Assembly: GCA_003209425.1 (NCBI GenBank)
Contig: QCRB01000012.1
Span: forward strand, 1 to 33,458
Direction of reading: 5' to 3'
Source of the DNA: Prochlorococcus sp. AG-459-E08
Lineage (GTDB): Bacteria > Cyanobacteriota > Cyanobacteriia > PCC-6307 > Cyanobiaceae
Length of the DNA: 33,458 nt
A model generated the notes under the pieces. The model saw only the letters and a program-made list of their open reading frames with translations. It was not told the origin of the DNA and did no database searches. Shown here in pieces: positions 15,614 to 33,030 of this stretch. The position numbers were made by a program, and so were the translations under genes. Within the stretch, counting starts at the first letter, position 1, and each line of letters starts with the position of its first letter.

Positions 15614-16327
15614 ATGAAAAAACAAAACATTCCGAAAGAAATTTCTGCCTTAATTACTAAAGAAGAAATAAAGATGTTTCAAGAATTGCAAATTAAAATT
15701 GAAGAATTAAATAAAAAAACTAATCTAACGAGATTAGTTAATGGGGATGATTATTGGATATCTCAAGTTTTTGACAGTATTTGGCCATTTAAGTCTTTCC
15801 CGAATATTAATTTTGATAATAAAAAATTTTTAGATATTGGATCTGGGTGTGGCTTCCCTGGTTTAGCTTATGCCATAACTCATCCTACTTCAGAAATATA
15901 CTTGATTGATTCTTCAAAAAAGAAAACAGATTCACTAAAAATTTTAATTCAAGAGATTAATTTCAAGAACAAAATTCATATAATCAATGATCGTATTGAA
16001 AACTTAGCCCATCGATCTTCAATGAGAAATAACTTCAATATAGCCACCACTAGAGCGGTGAGTAATCCATCAACAGTTTCAGAATATATACTACCAATGC
16101 TAAAAAGAGAAGGGCTAGGAGTTTTATATTGTGGTAAATGGACTGAAGAAGAAAGTAAAAATCTAAATAAAACTTTAGAGATACTAGAAGGTAAATTTAA
16201 AGAAAAAAAGAAAATCTTTTTACCACGAGGTAAAGGTAGCCGCAATATTATCATTATTCAGCCAAAAAATTTTTGCCCTGAAATTTACCCAAGGAAAGTT
16301 GGTAAACCTGAGAAAAAACCATTATAA
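15614..16327 (+). CDS. rsmG: 16S rRNA (guanine527-N7)-methyltransferase RsmG (GidB)
   Basis: RsmG methylates N7 of G527 in the 530 loop of 16S rRNA; loss gives low-level streptomycin resistance in other bacteria. The protein is 237 residues. The SAM motif Asp-Ile-Gly-Ser-Gly-x-Gly-Phe-Pro-Gly (about residues 75-84) is the diagnostic RsmG form. Asn-Leu-Thr-Arg near the N-terminus and Thr-Arg-Ala-Val in the middle are also characteristic. It is transcribed alone, divergent from the J-domain gene, and its stop lies two bases from the convergent stop of the aldo/keto reductase-like gene. Confidence 0.95.
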   Translation: MKKQNIPKEISALITKEEIKMFQELQIKIEELNKKTNLTRLVNGDDYWISQVFDSIWPFKSFPNINFDNKKFLDIGSGCGFPGLAYAITHPTSEIYLIDSSKKKTDSLKILIQEINFKNKIHIINDRIENLAHRSSMRNNFNIATTRAVSNPSTVSEYILPMLKREGLGVLYCGKWTEEESKNLNKTLEILEGKFKEKKKIFLPRGKGSRNIIIIQPKNFCPEIYPRKVGKPEKKPL

Positions 16328-16329
16328 AA

Positions 16330-17523
16330 TTATTTTTTTGATAATCTTCTAGCAATCTTATCTCCAAATTTTTCTTTTAAAGTTCTCAATTTATATATAA
16401 CTTTTTTTGGATTTATATGGCCTTCTAAAACTTTCATTAATTGTCCTTCTGAGACATCCACATCTATTAAATTAGCGTTACATCCTGGGAACCAATGGCT
16501 TCCGTTGCCAAGCAATTGATATCTAGCTTTTGCAAATCCTTCCATATCTAACCATTCCATTAAATTTGAAAGCCAAAGCAGAACAGGAATATTAATATTA
16601 CCTGGCGTATGTTCCCAACTAGGTAAATTTCTATCCCAATTTTGATACCACTCTAAACCGAGAGAATTAATTGATTCCTGCCTTAATGTGTTTATTATAT
16701 TTGGAACATACTTCTCAGATTCTGATAACAAAGAGACAGCTTCTAAATGAAGATCAAAATCTGTTTCTTTTGCAATACCAACACTAAGAGTATGGACTTT
16801 TTTATTTCTCAAGCAAAAAAGATCATTAAAAACTATAGGATGAAGTGGGCTACAAAGTTCCAACATTTTTGTTGAGGGAGTATGTAGATGTCCCCCTTTA
16901 TCAGTAGGACTTATTATGAAAACCCCAAGATCATACTTATTTGCTAAATTTATAACTTTAGTGTTTTCTTGATTTATGAAATACCAATGTAAATTGACAT
17001 AATCAAATAAGTTTGTTGATATAGCCTTCTCAATGAGCGAAGCTTTTCCATGGGTGGAAAATCCAATAGATCCGATTAAATTTTCTTTTTGCAAACGCCT
17101 TAAAATATCAATGCAGCCTCCATTTTTAATAGCCTGATGTAAATGTTCATCAGTATTAATGCCATGTATTGCTAACAAATCAACTCTTTTAACTTTCAAT
17201 TTTTCAATACTTGTTATAACTTCTCTTTCAAAAATTTCTGGATCATTATTTGGAGGAATCTTTGTCTGAACAATATCTGGGATTTTTTTAGTATTTTGAA
17301 AACCGATTCCCAATTGAACTTCAGAAGTTCCATAGTACTTAGCAGTTTCTATATGACTTAAACCATATTTATTAGCCAGATTTAATATATCTTCTACTTT
17401 ATTTTGTTCTTCATATGAAATCTCAGAAAAATCTAATTGATCCCAACTTTTCTGAAATCTCATACCTCCCAAAGATAAAATAGGAATCTTTAGATTGGTT
17501 CGGCCAAATCTTCGATATTGCAT
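16330..17523 (-). CDS. Aldo/keto reductase-like oxidoreductase (COG1453 type)
   Basis: A 397-residue protein with an N-terminal aldo/keto reductase TIM barrel (roughly residues 1-270) and a helical C-terminal extension. The N-terminus (Arg-Arg-Phe-Gly-Arg-Thr, then Pro-Ile-Leu-Ser-Leu-Gly-Gly) is typical. Of the catalytic tetrad, Tyr (Tyr-Tyr-Gly), Lys (Gln-Thr-Lys) and His (Ala-Ile-His-Gly) can be placed, while the Asp of the usual Asp-Thr-Ala motif is Glu. COG1453 proteins often end in a ferredoxin-like domain with clustered cysteines; here only one Cys remains in that area (Phe-Pro-Gly-Cys-Asn). The next gene upstream encodes a separate ferredoxin 10 bases away, so electron transfer between the two is possible. 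The substrate is unknown. Confidence 0.82.
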   Translation of the reverse strand: MQYRRFGRTNLKIPILSLGGMRFQKSWDQLDFSEISYEEQNKVEDILNLANKYGLSHIETAKYYGTSEVQLGIGFQNTKKIPDIVQTKIPPNNDPEIFEREVITSIEKLKVKRVDLLAIHGINTDEHLHQAIKNGGCIDILRRLQKENLIGSIGFSTHGKASLIEKAISTNLFDYVNLHWYFINQENTKVINLANKYDLGVFIISPTDKGGHLHTPSTKMLELCSPLHPIVFNDLFCLRNKKVHTLSVGIAKETDFDLHLEAVSLLSESEKYVPNIINTLRQESINSLGLEWYQNWDRNLPSWEHTPGNINIPVLLWLSNLMEWLDMEGFAKARYQLLGNGSHWFPGCNANLIDVDVSEGQLMKVLEGHINPKKVIYKLRTLKEKFGDKIARRLSKK

Positions 17524-17533
17524 CTTTTCAGAA

Positions 17534-17893
17534 TTAATGCTTATTCATTCTTGGTGGTTTTCCAAATGATTGAAACATATCCCTATCGAGACTATTCTCT
17601 AAATCAACCAATTCTTTAAACTTCACCCAGTGAATACAATCAACTGGGCATGTGTCTATTGCTTCTTGTATAACATCAAGACTATCTCCATCTTGTCTAA
17701 CAGCTCGACTCCGACCATGAAATTCATCTACTAAAAAAGTATTTGAAGCTACGTGCACACAGTATTTACAGCCAATACATCTAGCTTCATCAACCCATAC
17801 AGCTTTTTCTGCTAATTGACCACCTAAAACAGGTTCAAAGCCTGAAACTTCAATATTTTTTTGAATATTACATAATGGATCGATAGAATCCAT
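17534..17893 (-). CDS. Single-cluster [4Fe-4S] ferredoxin
   Basis: A 119-residue bacterial-type ferredoxin. Cys39, Cys42 and Cys45 form the Cys-x2-Cys-x2-Cys group and Cys82, followed by Pro, supplies the fourth ligand, giving one [4Fe-4S] cluster; a further Cys86 sits in Cys-Pro-Val-Asp-Cys. An N-terminal extension of about 35 residues precedes the fold. The form with Ile-Gly-Cys-Lys-Tyr-Cys and Asp-Thr-Cys-Pro-Val-Asp-Cys-Ile-His-Trp is widespread in cyanobacteria and related to ferredoxin domains of some plastid J proteins. It lies between the aldo/keto reductase-like gene and the Ycf35 gene with gaps of about 10 bases on each side, so it is surely in one operon with them. The electron partner is unknown. 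Confidence 0.92.
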   Translation of the reverse strand: MDSIDPLCNIQKNIEVSGFEPVLGGQLAEKAVWVDEARCIGCKYCVHVASNTFLVDEFHGRSRAVRQDGDSLDVIQEAIDTCPVDCIHWVKFKELVDLENSLDRDMFQSFGKPPRMNKH

Positions 17894-17902
17894 ATTCTGA
17901 TA

Positions 17903-18295
17903 TCAGTTTTCCCACTTGGTTAAGACCAACTCAATAGAACCATCATTTTTATTTTTTTGTTCCACAATTTGATATCCATCTTCTTTTGTTTTTGAAATGA
18001 TTGTTTGGTAAGCATACATTTGGGTAACCTTTGAAATAAATCTTTCTACTGGGATATCAAATTTCCATAAATCTAGGTCAGTAACTAATTCATAAGCGTT
18101 TGAATTATTATCCCATTTGAATCCAACTTTAGTTTCACTAGGTAAATTCATGCTTATATCAACAGCCGTAAATTTGCCTTTATAACCTTTTACAAACTTT
18201 TCTTCTTGATTAACTTGGTAGCCAAGATTATTTAAGGCTTTTATTAAAGGCTCTGTTTCTTTAAGCTGAGTTTTAATAGTACTAAAATGTGACAT
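17903..18295 (-). CDS. ycf35: DUF1257 family protein (Ycf35)
   Basis: A 130-residue soluble protein of the DUF1257 family, called Ycf35 in red-lineage plastid genomes and conserved through cyanobacteria. The N-terminal Met-Ser-His-Phe-Ser-Thr-Ile-Lys-Thr and the Leu-x-x-Leu-Gly-Tyr segment around residues 22-26 are hallmarks. There are no cysteines or clear catalytic residues. Function is unknown; its retention in plastids points to a core photosynthetic-cell role. It overlaps the end of the DUF2997 gene by 14 bases and is followed 9 bases later by the ferredoxin gene, giving a compact operon. A C-terminal stretch rich in Lys and Glu ends in Thr-Lys-Trp-Glu-Asn. Confidence 0.88.
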   Translation of the reverse strand: MSHFSTIKTQLKETEPLIKALNNLGYQVNQEEKFVKGYKGKFTAVDISMNLPSETKVGFKWDNNSNAYELVTDLDLWKFDIPVERFISKVTQMYAYQTIISKTKEDGYQIVEQKNKNDGSIELVLTKWEN

Positions 18296-18497
18296 TAGAT
18301 TCGTTGTTTAATTGTTTAAAAGTTTCATTTTGATTAGAGATGAAAGCATCAGATGTTTTATTCTTAACTGTTACTTTTCCAAGAGCATCTTCGAGATTTT
18401 TTGTGGCTTCATTACATGAGTTGCCAGTAAATCCTTCAACAGTCTCTTCAACTCTTCCATCTTGATGAATTTTGAATCTCAATGTTTTTTGAGGCAT
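18282..18497 (-). CDS. DUF2997 family protein
   Basis: A 71-residue protein of the DUF2997 family, a small cyanobacterial and plastid group usually encoded next to DUF1257/Ycf35. The N-terminus Met-Pro-Gln-Lys-Thr-Leu-Arg-Phe and the Asp-Gly-x-Val-Glu-Glu-x-Val-Glu-Gly-Phe stretch near residues 13-23 fit the family. I start it at the ATG at 18497, which matches the family N-terminus, rather than at a TTG nine bases upstream. It is the first gene of the DUF2997-DUF1257-ferredoxin-aldo/keto reductase operon and overlaps DUF1257 by 14 bases. Function is unknown. Confidence 0.85.
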   Translation of the reverse strand: MPQKTLRFKIHQDGRVEETVEGFTGNSCNEATKNLEDALGKVTVKNKTSDAFISNQNETFKQLNNESNVTF

Positions 18498-18644
18498 TAA
18501 ATTCAAGTACTAAGTAAATCTACTTTATATAGAATAACGAAAATAATTTGTTTCAGTTGGTACAAGTTAATTAATTTTAATTTTTATATTGAATATCAGA
18601 TAAATCAATTTTTTTTGTATGGTTTTGGTAAAAATTAAGGATTT

Positions 18645-19412
18645 TTAATTATAAAAACCTTGCATCCCCATTGAATCCAAGGCAGTTTTTGCTTCTTCCA
18701 TAACGGACGGCTCTTTATCGAAAAGGGCTATCTTGGTACATTCATCAACGAAACTTTCTTGAAATGTATTGTTTAATTTTTCGTACAACCTACACAATGA
18801 CCAAATGCAATTACTTCTTACACCTGATTCACTTTCTATCTTTAAACTTATTAAAAGATGTTCTGCTGCTAATTGAGCATTTTCCAAAGAAACATTTCCA
18901 ATTTCCGCTAAAGAACTAGATGACCATAACCTTACTGCTGCAACATCATTCTTCAAAGCATTAATTAATGGCTTTAAAACAATTTGGTTATCATAATTAG
19001 CTAGGCTCCATGCAGTCGCTCTTCTGACATAAGCGTTATCGTCAGTCTCCAAAAGACTCACAAGTTTATGGACTGCACTTGGACATGGATTACGACCTAA
19101 AGCATATACTGCACTCATTCTCTCGACAGGGCAAGGTTGATCCAATAATGGCAACAAAAATGGGAAAGATCTTTGATCTCTGTACTCACAAAATATTCTT
19201 AATCCCTGTATTCTCTCTTCTCTATTCCCTTCTAGCATTTTTAAAGCTTCATTACACTCTTGAGTTATATTTAAACCTTTTGAAAAAGAATCATCATCTA
19301 TTTGCTCCAAAGGATCTATTTCAATCTCTAAAGCTAATTCTCTGGCTAAAACATCTGGATCAACGGCAATTTCAGCTAAGCTTTCTTTATTGGGATCCCT
19401 ATTCTTTGTCAT
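18645..19412 (-). CDS. HEAT-repeat protein
   Basis: A 255-residue soluble protein made mostly of HEAT-like helical repeats. Repeat units with the pattern Val-Arg/Glu-x-x-Ala-x-x-Ala-Leu/Trp-x-Leu recur from about residue 80 to the end, for example around Arg-Met-Ser-Ala-Val-Tyr-Ala-Leu-Gly and Arg-Arg-Ala-Thr-Ala-Trp-Ser-Leu. The acidic N-terminal 75 residues are not repetitive. HEAT proteins of this sort in cyanobacteria include bilin lyases of the CpcE type and scaffold proteins; no lyase signature can be claimed here. I start it at the ATG at 19412 rather than a TTG two codons earlier. It is 18 bases downstream of a 41-residue membrane miniprotein and may be co-transcribed with it. Confidence 0.85.
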   Translation of the reverse strand: MTKNRDPNKESLAEIAVDPDVLARELALEIEIDPLEQIDDDSFSKGLNITQECNEALKMLEGNREERIQGLRIFCEYRDQRSFPFLLPLLDQPCPVERMSAVYALGRNPCPSAVHKLVSLLETDDNAYVRRATAWSLANYDNQIVLKPLINALKNDVAAVRLWSSSSLAEIGNVSLENAQLAAEHLLISLKIESESGVRSNCIWSLCRLYEKLNNTFQESFVDECTKIALFDKEPSVMEEAKTALDSMGMQGFYN

Positions 19413-19430
19413 TTTCAAAAACTAAAAATA

Positions 19431-19556
19431 TTAATTAATTGGAGCAGGCGACATCATATCTCCAGGCAACCAAATTCTCGCACTAACGGCAAAGAACGCA
19501 ATCCCAAAAAGTGCCACGATAGCGAAAGGTAAAATTTTTGTCTTAATAAAACTCAA
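19431..19556 (-). CDS. 41-residue single-helix membrane miniprotein, TTG start
   Basis: A short open frame between rlmN and the HEAT-repeat gene. It begins with TTG, directly after an in-frame stop four codons upstream, and ends in TAA. The product has a basic N-terminus (Lys5, Lys7), one hydrophobic helix at about residues 8-26 with Ala/Phe/Val/Ile and no charge, then Arg27, a Trp29-Leu-Pro-Gly-Asp segment and a Met-Met-Ser-Pro-Ala-Pro tail. This organisation resembles the small single-helix subunits of photosystems and the NDH complex, but I do not recognise it as a named subunit. No ATG or GTG start exists before the helix. The coherent protein-like sequence makes a real gene likely. Confidence 0.65.
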   Translation of the reverse strand: MSFIKTKILPFAIVALFGIAFFAVSARIWLPGDMMSPAPIN

Positions 19557-19623
19557 GGATCCAAATTAATTAACACAATAATAACCTGTTAAATAGATTT
19601 TTAAAAATTTTTCTTAGATAATA

Positions 19624-20688
<1,065 letters not shown>

Positions 20689-20700
20689 TTAGAATCACTT

Positions 20701-20877
<177 letters not shown>

Positions 20878-20907
20878 CTAATAACTAAAAAAGATAACAG
20901 ATATAAT

Positions 20908-25032
<4,125 letters not shown>

Positions 25033-25039
25033 TTAAAGA

Positions 25040-30276
<5,237 letters not shown>

Positions 30277-30358
30277 CCAAGAAAACCTGCGGTTATGTGA
30301 GATTTACTATTTACTTTTAACTTACTCAATATTTTAGTCTTTTAACTTTACTTTTTAT

Positions 30359-30388
30359 TTGAAATCAATCATTAAATCTCGATTTCAA
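30359..30388. repeat. Inverted repeat in the rpoB upstream region
   Basis: TTGAAATC (30359-30366) and GATTTCAA (30381-30388) are perfect complements around 14 bases. The repeat lies about 83-112 bases before the rpoB start. It could be a leader hairpin or a dyad operator for rpoB. No T-tract follows on the minus strand, so it is not a terminator of tatD. Confidence 0.35.
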
Positions 30389-30411
30389 CAAAAAATTTAT
30401 TTAATAAGAAA

Positions 30412-30447
30412 ACTAAAAAAATTTAATAAAATGGCCTCAAAACCATT
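30412..30447 (-). terminator. Candidate intrinsic terminator after tatD
   Basis: Read on the minus strand, AATGG (30447-30443) pairs with CCATT (30434-30430) around an eight-base loop, then a T-rich tract with a run of seven T follows. It begins about 69 bases after the tatD stop. The stem is short (five pairs plus one possible G-U), so strength is uncertain. It would separate rpsT-tatD from the rpoB operon. Confidence 0.4.
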
Positions 30448-30515
30448 AATTCAGAAAGTTAAAACTAAAAATTAAGAAAAATTTCCAGTAATTCCTAATA
30501 TTAGCAGCTAAAGTA

Positions 30516-31310
30516 TCAATCTATCAAGTTAAATTTAAACAAATCTTCAGCATTATTGAAGGACTCTTTAGCGATCGTAGTTAATTCCGTAGATCTTAAA
30601 TCTGCTATAAAACTTGCAACATTTTCGACAAATGCAGGTTCATTTCTCTTACCTCGATAGGGTACAGGAGCTAAAAAAGGTGAGTCGGTTTCAATTAAAT
30701 ATTTGTCATTAGGTACCATTTTGGCACATTCATGAATTTCATATGCTTTTGGAAAAGTCACTATTCCACTAAAACTAATATAAAAACCAAGATCTAGAAA
30801 TTTTTTCATTTGGTTTGGGGTTCCTGTCCAACAATGAAGAACACCTTTAGGACATTTTCCTTTCTGAGAGAGATTATTACATATTTCGATCATCTCATTT
30901 GCAGCCTCTCTACAATGGATGATAACAGGCAAGTCAATTTCATAAGCTAATTCCATTTGAGGGATAAGAGCATCAATTTGCTGAGTTTTATTTTCATTTT
31001 TAAAAAAATCTAACCCTAGTTCCCCAATAGCTACAACTCTTCTATCTTCTAGAGCTGATTTTCGTAAAAGAGATTTAGAACTTAGCTCCCATTTTTTTGC
31101 TTCAAGAGGATGCAAACCAACTGAGTAGTAAATTTCATTAAATTCATGAGATATTTTTTTTAACTTAGGAATTTCTGTTAATTCACAACAAGCATGAACT
31201 AATTTCTTTACGCCTTTGGAACGCAATCGAAGAACAACATCTTGAAGATCTTTTTCGAAATTTTCAAATATTAAATGACAATGGGAATCAATTAGTTCAA
31301 TACCGCCCAT
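30516..31310 (-). CDS. tatD: TatD family metal-dependent DNase
   Basis: A 264-residue TIM-barrel hydrolase of the TatD family, 3'-5' exonucleases acting on single-stranded DNA and RNA and linked to DNA repair. The metal ligands are all visible: the Asp-Ser-His-Cys-His N-terminal motif (residues 8-12), Gly-Glu-Leu-Gly-Leu-Asp-Phe with the bridging Glu, His-Cys-Arg-Glu-Ala, His-Cys-Trp-Thr-Gly and Glu-Thr-Asp-Ser-Pro-Phe with the final Asp. It begins at an ATG 17 bases after the rpsT stop, so the two are likely co-transcribed; rpsT-tatD-rpoB is a common cyanobacterial order. Confidence 0.93.
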   Translation of the reverse strand: MGGIELIDSHCHLIFENFEKDLQDVVLRLRSKGVKKLVHACCELTEIPKLKKISHEFNEIYYSVGLHPLEAKKWELSSKSLLRKSALEDRRVVAIGELGLDFFKNENKTQQIDALIPQMELAYEIDLPVIIHCREAANEMIEICNNLSQKGKCPKGVLHCWTGTPNQMKKFLDLGFYISFSGIVTFPKAYEIHECAKMVPNDKYLIETDSPFLAPVPYRGKRNEPAFVENVASFIADLRSTELTTIAKESFNNAEDLFKFNLID

Positions 31311-31327
31311 AATTTTGATTTACCTTT

Positions 31328-31621
31328 TTAATTTTCGGTAAGAGTATTTTTAACAAGATTATTAATTTTTGATTTTTTATTAGCCCCATTATTCTTATGA
31401 AGAACATTTTTCTTAACTGCTTTATCAATTAAACTAAAAGCATTGTTAAGGCTACTTTTCACTAAGTTTTTGTTATCTTCATTAGGATTTTTCTTATATT
31501 TTTTGCAATTCTCTAGGGTTTTTTTTGTTAAAGTCCTAACTGTAGATTTATATGATTTATTGATTAAACGATTTCTTTCGGCAATTTGTATTCTTTTTTT
31601 TGCTGATTTGTTATTGGCCAC
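31328..31621 (-). CDS. rpsT: Small-subunit ribosomal protein S20
   Basis: A 97-residue basic protein that binds the 5' domain and helix 44 region of 16S rRNA early in 30S assembly. The N-terminus Ala-Asn-Asn-Lys-Ser-Ala-Lys-Lys-Arg directly after the start is the family hallmark, which fixes the start at GTG 31621. A frame extending 19 codons upstream to a TTG would add a non-homologous leader and is rejected. No strong Shine-Dalgarno sequence is visible. A rare start codon is also known for S20 in enterobacteria, where it allows autoregulation. The gene is divergent from hisD across about 120 bases. Confidence 0.95.
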   Translation of the reverse strand: MANNKSAKKRIQIAERNRLINKSYKSTVRTLTKKTLENCKKYKKNPNEDNKNLVKSSLNNAFSLIDKAVKKNVLHKNNGANKKSKINNLVKNTLTEN

Positions 31622-31743
31622 AGATGGTAGATAAATATCAAGAATAACATCATAACAAATGGATCGACTAGTAATCAATCATATATAATTCGGGTAAAGT
31701 ATTAAATTGAGTTTCGTGATCCTTAACTTGAATTATTAAAAAT

Positions 31744-33030
31744 ATGAAGATAATAAAAAATAAAAAAGAGGCTATTCAAGAATTAAAAAGGATTTCTACT
31801 CGAACTAATTCAGATAACAATAATAAAGTAAATACAATTGTCGAAGAAATTCTTCAAGAAGTTAAAGATCATGGAGATATAGCGGTAGCAAAATATACTA
31901 GAAAATTTGATGGTTTCAACCCTGACCCTTTTCAAGTTAGTGGGGAAAAACTAAAGAATGCATGGGATGATATTGATAAAAATTTAAAACGCTCACTTGA
32001 GGTAGCACACAAAAGAATTAAAAAATTTCATGAAAAAGAAATTCCATCATCTTTTACTATAAAAGGGGAACATGGAGATACAGTCCAAAGGAAATGGAGA
32101 CCAGTAAAAAATGCTGGAATTTATATTCCTGGAGGCAGAGCTGCTTATCCAAGTACTGTGTTAATGAATGCAATACCTGCAAGAGTAGCAGGAGTAAAAG
32201 AGATCATAATGGTTTCCCCTGGAAATACAGAAGGAGAGATAAACAAGACTGTTTTGGCTGCCGCTTACCTATCAGGGGTCAATAAAGTTTTTAGAATTGG
32301 AGGAGCTCAAGCAATTGGTGCTTTAGCATTTGGGACCAATCAAATTAATAAAGTTGATGTTATTACAGGGCCAGGGAATATCTATGTAACTACTGCTAAA
32401 AAAATAATTTATGGCTCTACAGGAATTGATTCTTTAGCTGGTCCAAGTGAGATATTAATAATTGCAGATGAAACAGCTCAAAGCACTCATATAGCATCTG
32501 ATTTGCTAGCACAAGCAGAACATGATCCTTTAGCTTCTGCAATACTTCTAACTACATCAGAGAACCAAGCAAAAGAAGTTTTAAAGGAACTTTATAAAAA
32601 AATAGATGATCATCCAAGAAAAGAAATTTGCATGCAATCAATACAAAATTGGGGATTAATTGTTATTTGCCAAAATTATGAATCATGCATTGAACTAAGC
32701 AATAACTTTGCTCCAGAACACTTAGAAATTTTAACTTTTGATTCAAAAAAAATTCTTGAAGGTATTGAGAATGCAGGAGCAATATTTTTAGGAAAATGGA
32801 CCCCGGAAGCTGTTGGGGATTATCTAGCTGGGCCAAATCATACTCTGCCTACATCAGGAAATGCCAGATTTAGCGGTTCTTTAGGAGTTGAAACTTTTAT
32901 GAAAAACACCTCAATAATAGAATTTAATGAAGAAAGTTTAAAAGTCAACAGTCTTGATATCATTAACCTTGCTAGAAGCGAGGGCTTACATAGTCACGCT
33001 AACTCAGTACAAATAAGATTTGAAGATTAG
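31744..33030 (+). CDS. hisD: Histidinol dehydrogenase HisD
   Basis: HisD oxidises L-histidinol to histidine in two NAD-dependent steps, the last of histidine synthesis. The 428-residue protein has the expected zinc ligands: Gln and His in Ala-Gln-Ala-Glu-His-Asp-Pro, Asp in Gly-Asp-Tyr-Leu-Ala-Gly-Pro and His in Asn-His-Thr-Leu-Pro-Thr. The Ala-Pro-Glu-His-Leu-Glu general acid-base segment and the Ile-Pro-Gly-Gly NAD-site loop (about residues 129-132) are also visible. It starts at an ATG and is alone on its strand, not in a his operon, which is normal for cyanobacteria. Its stop overlaps the convergent rpiA stop. Confidence 0.97.
   Translation: MKIIKNKKEAIQELKRISTRTNSDNNNKVNTIVEEILQEVKDHGDIAVAKYTRKFDGFNPDPFQVSGEKLKNAWDDIDKNLKRSLEVAHKRIKKFHEKEIPSSFTIKGEHGDTVQRKWRPVKNAGIYIPGGRAAYPSTVLMNAIPARVAGVKEIIMVSPGNTEGEINKTVLAAAYLSGVNKVFRIGGAQAIGALAFGTNQINKVDVITGPGNIYVTTAKKIIYGSTGIDSLAGPSEILIIADETAQSTHIASDLLAQAEHDPLASAILLTTSENQAKEVLKELYKKIDDHPRKEICMQSIQNWGLIVICQNYESCIELSNNFAPEHLEILTFDSKKILEGIENAGAIFLGKWTPEAVGDYLAGPNHTLPTSGNARFSGSLGVETFMKNTSIIEFNEESLKVNSLDIINLARSEGLHSHANSVQIRFED

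Noticed and set aside
19079-19438. 119-codon plus-strand frame opposite the HEAT-repeat gene
   Set aside because: Shadow of the repeats on the other strand; the minus-strand protein has clear HEAT structure.
31622-31678. N-terminal extension of S20 from a TTG at 31678
   Set aside because: The family N-terminus begins right after GTG 31621; the extra residues look like translated upstream DNA.
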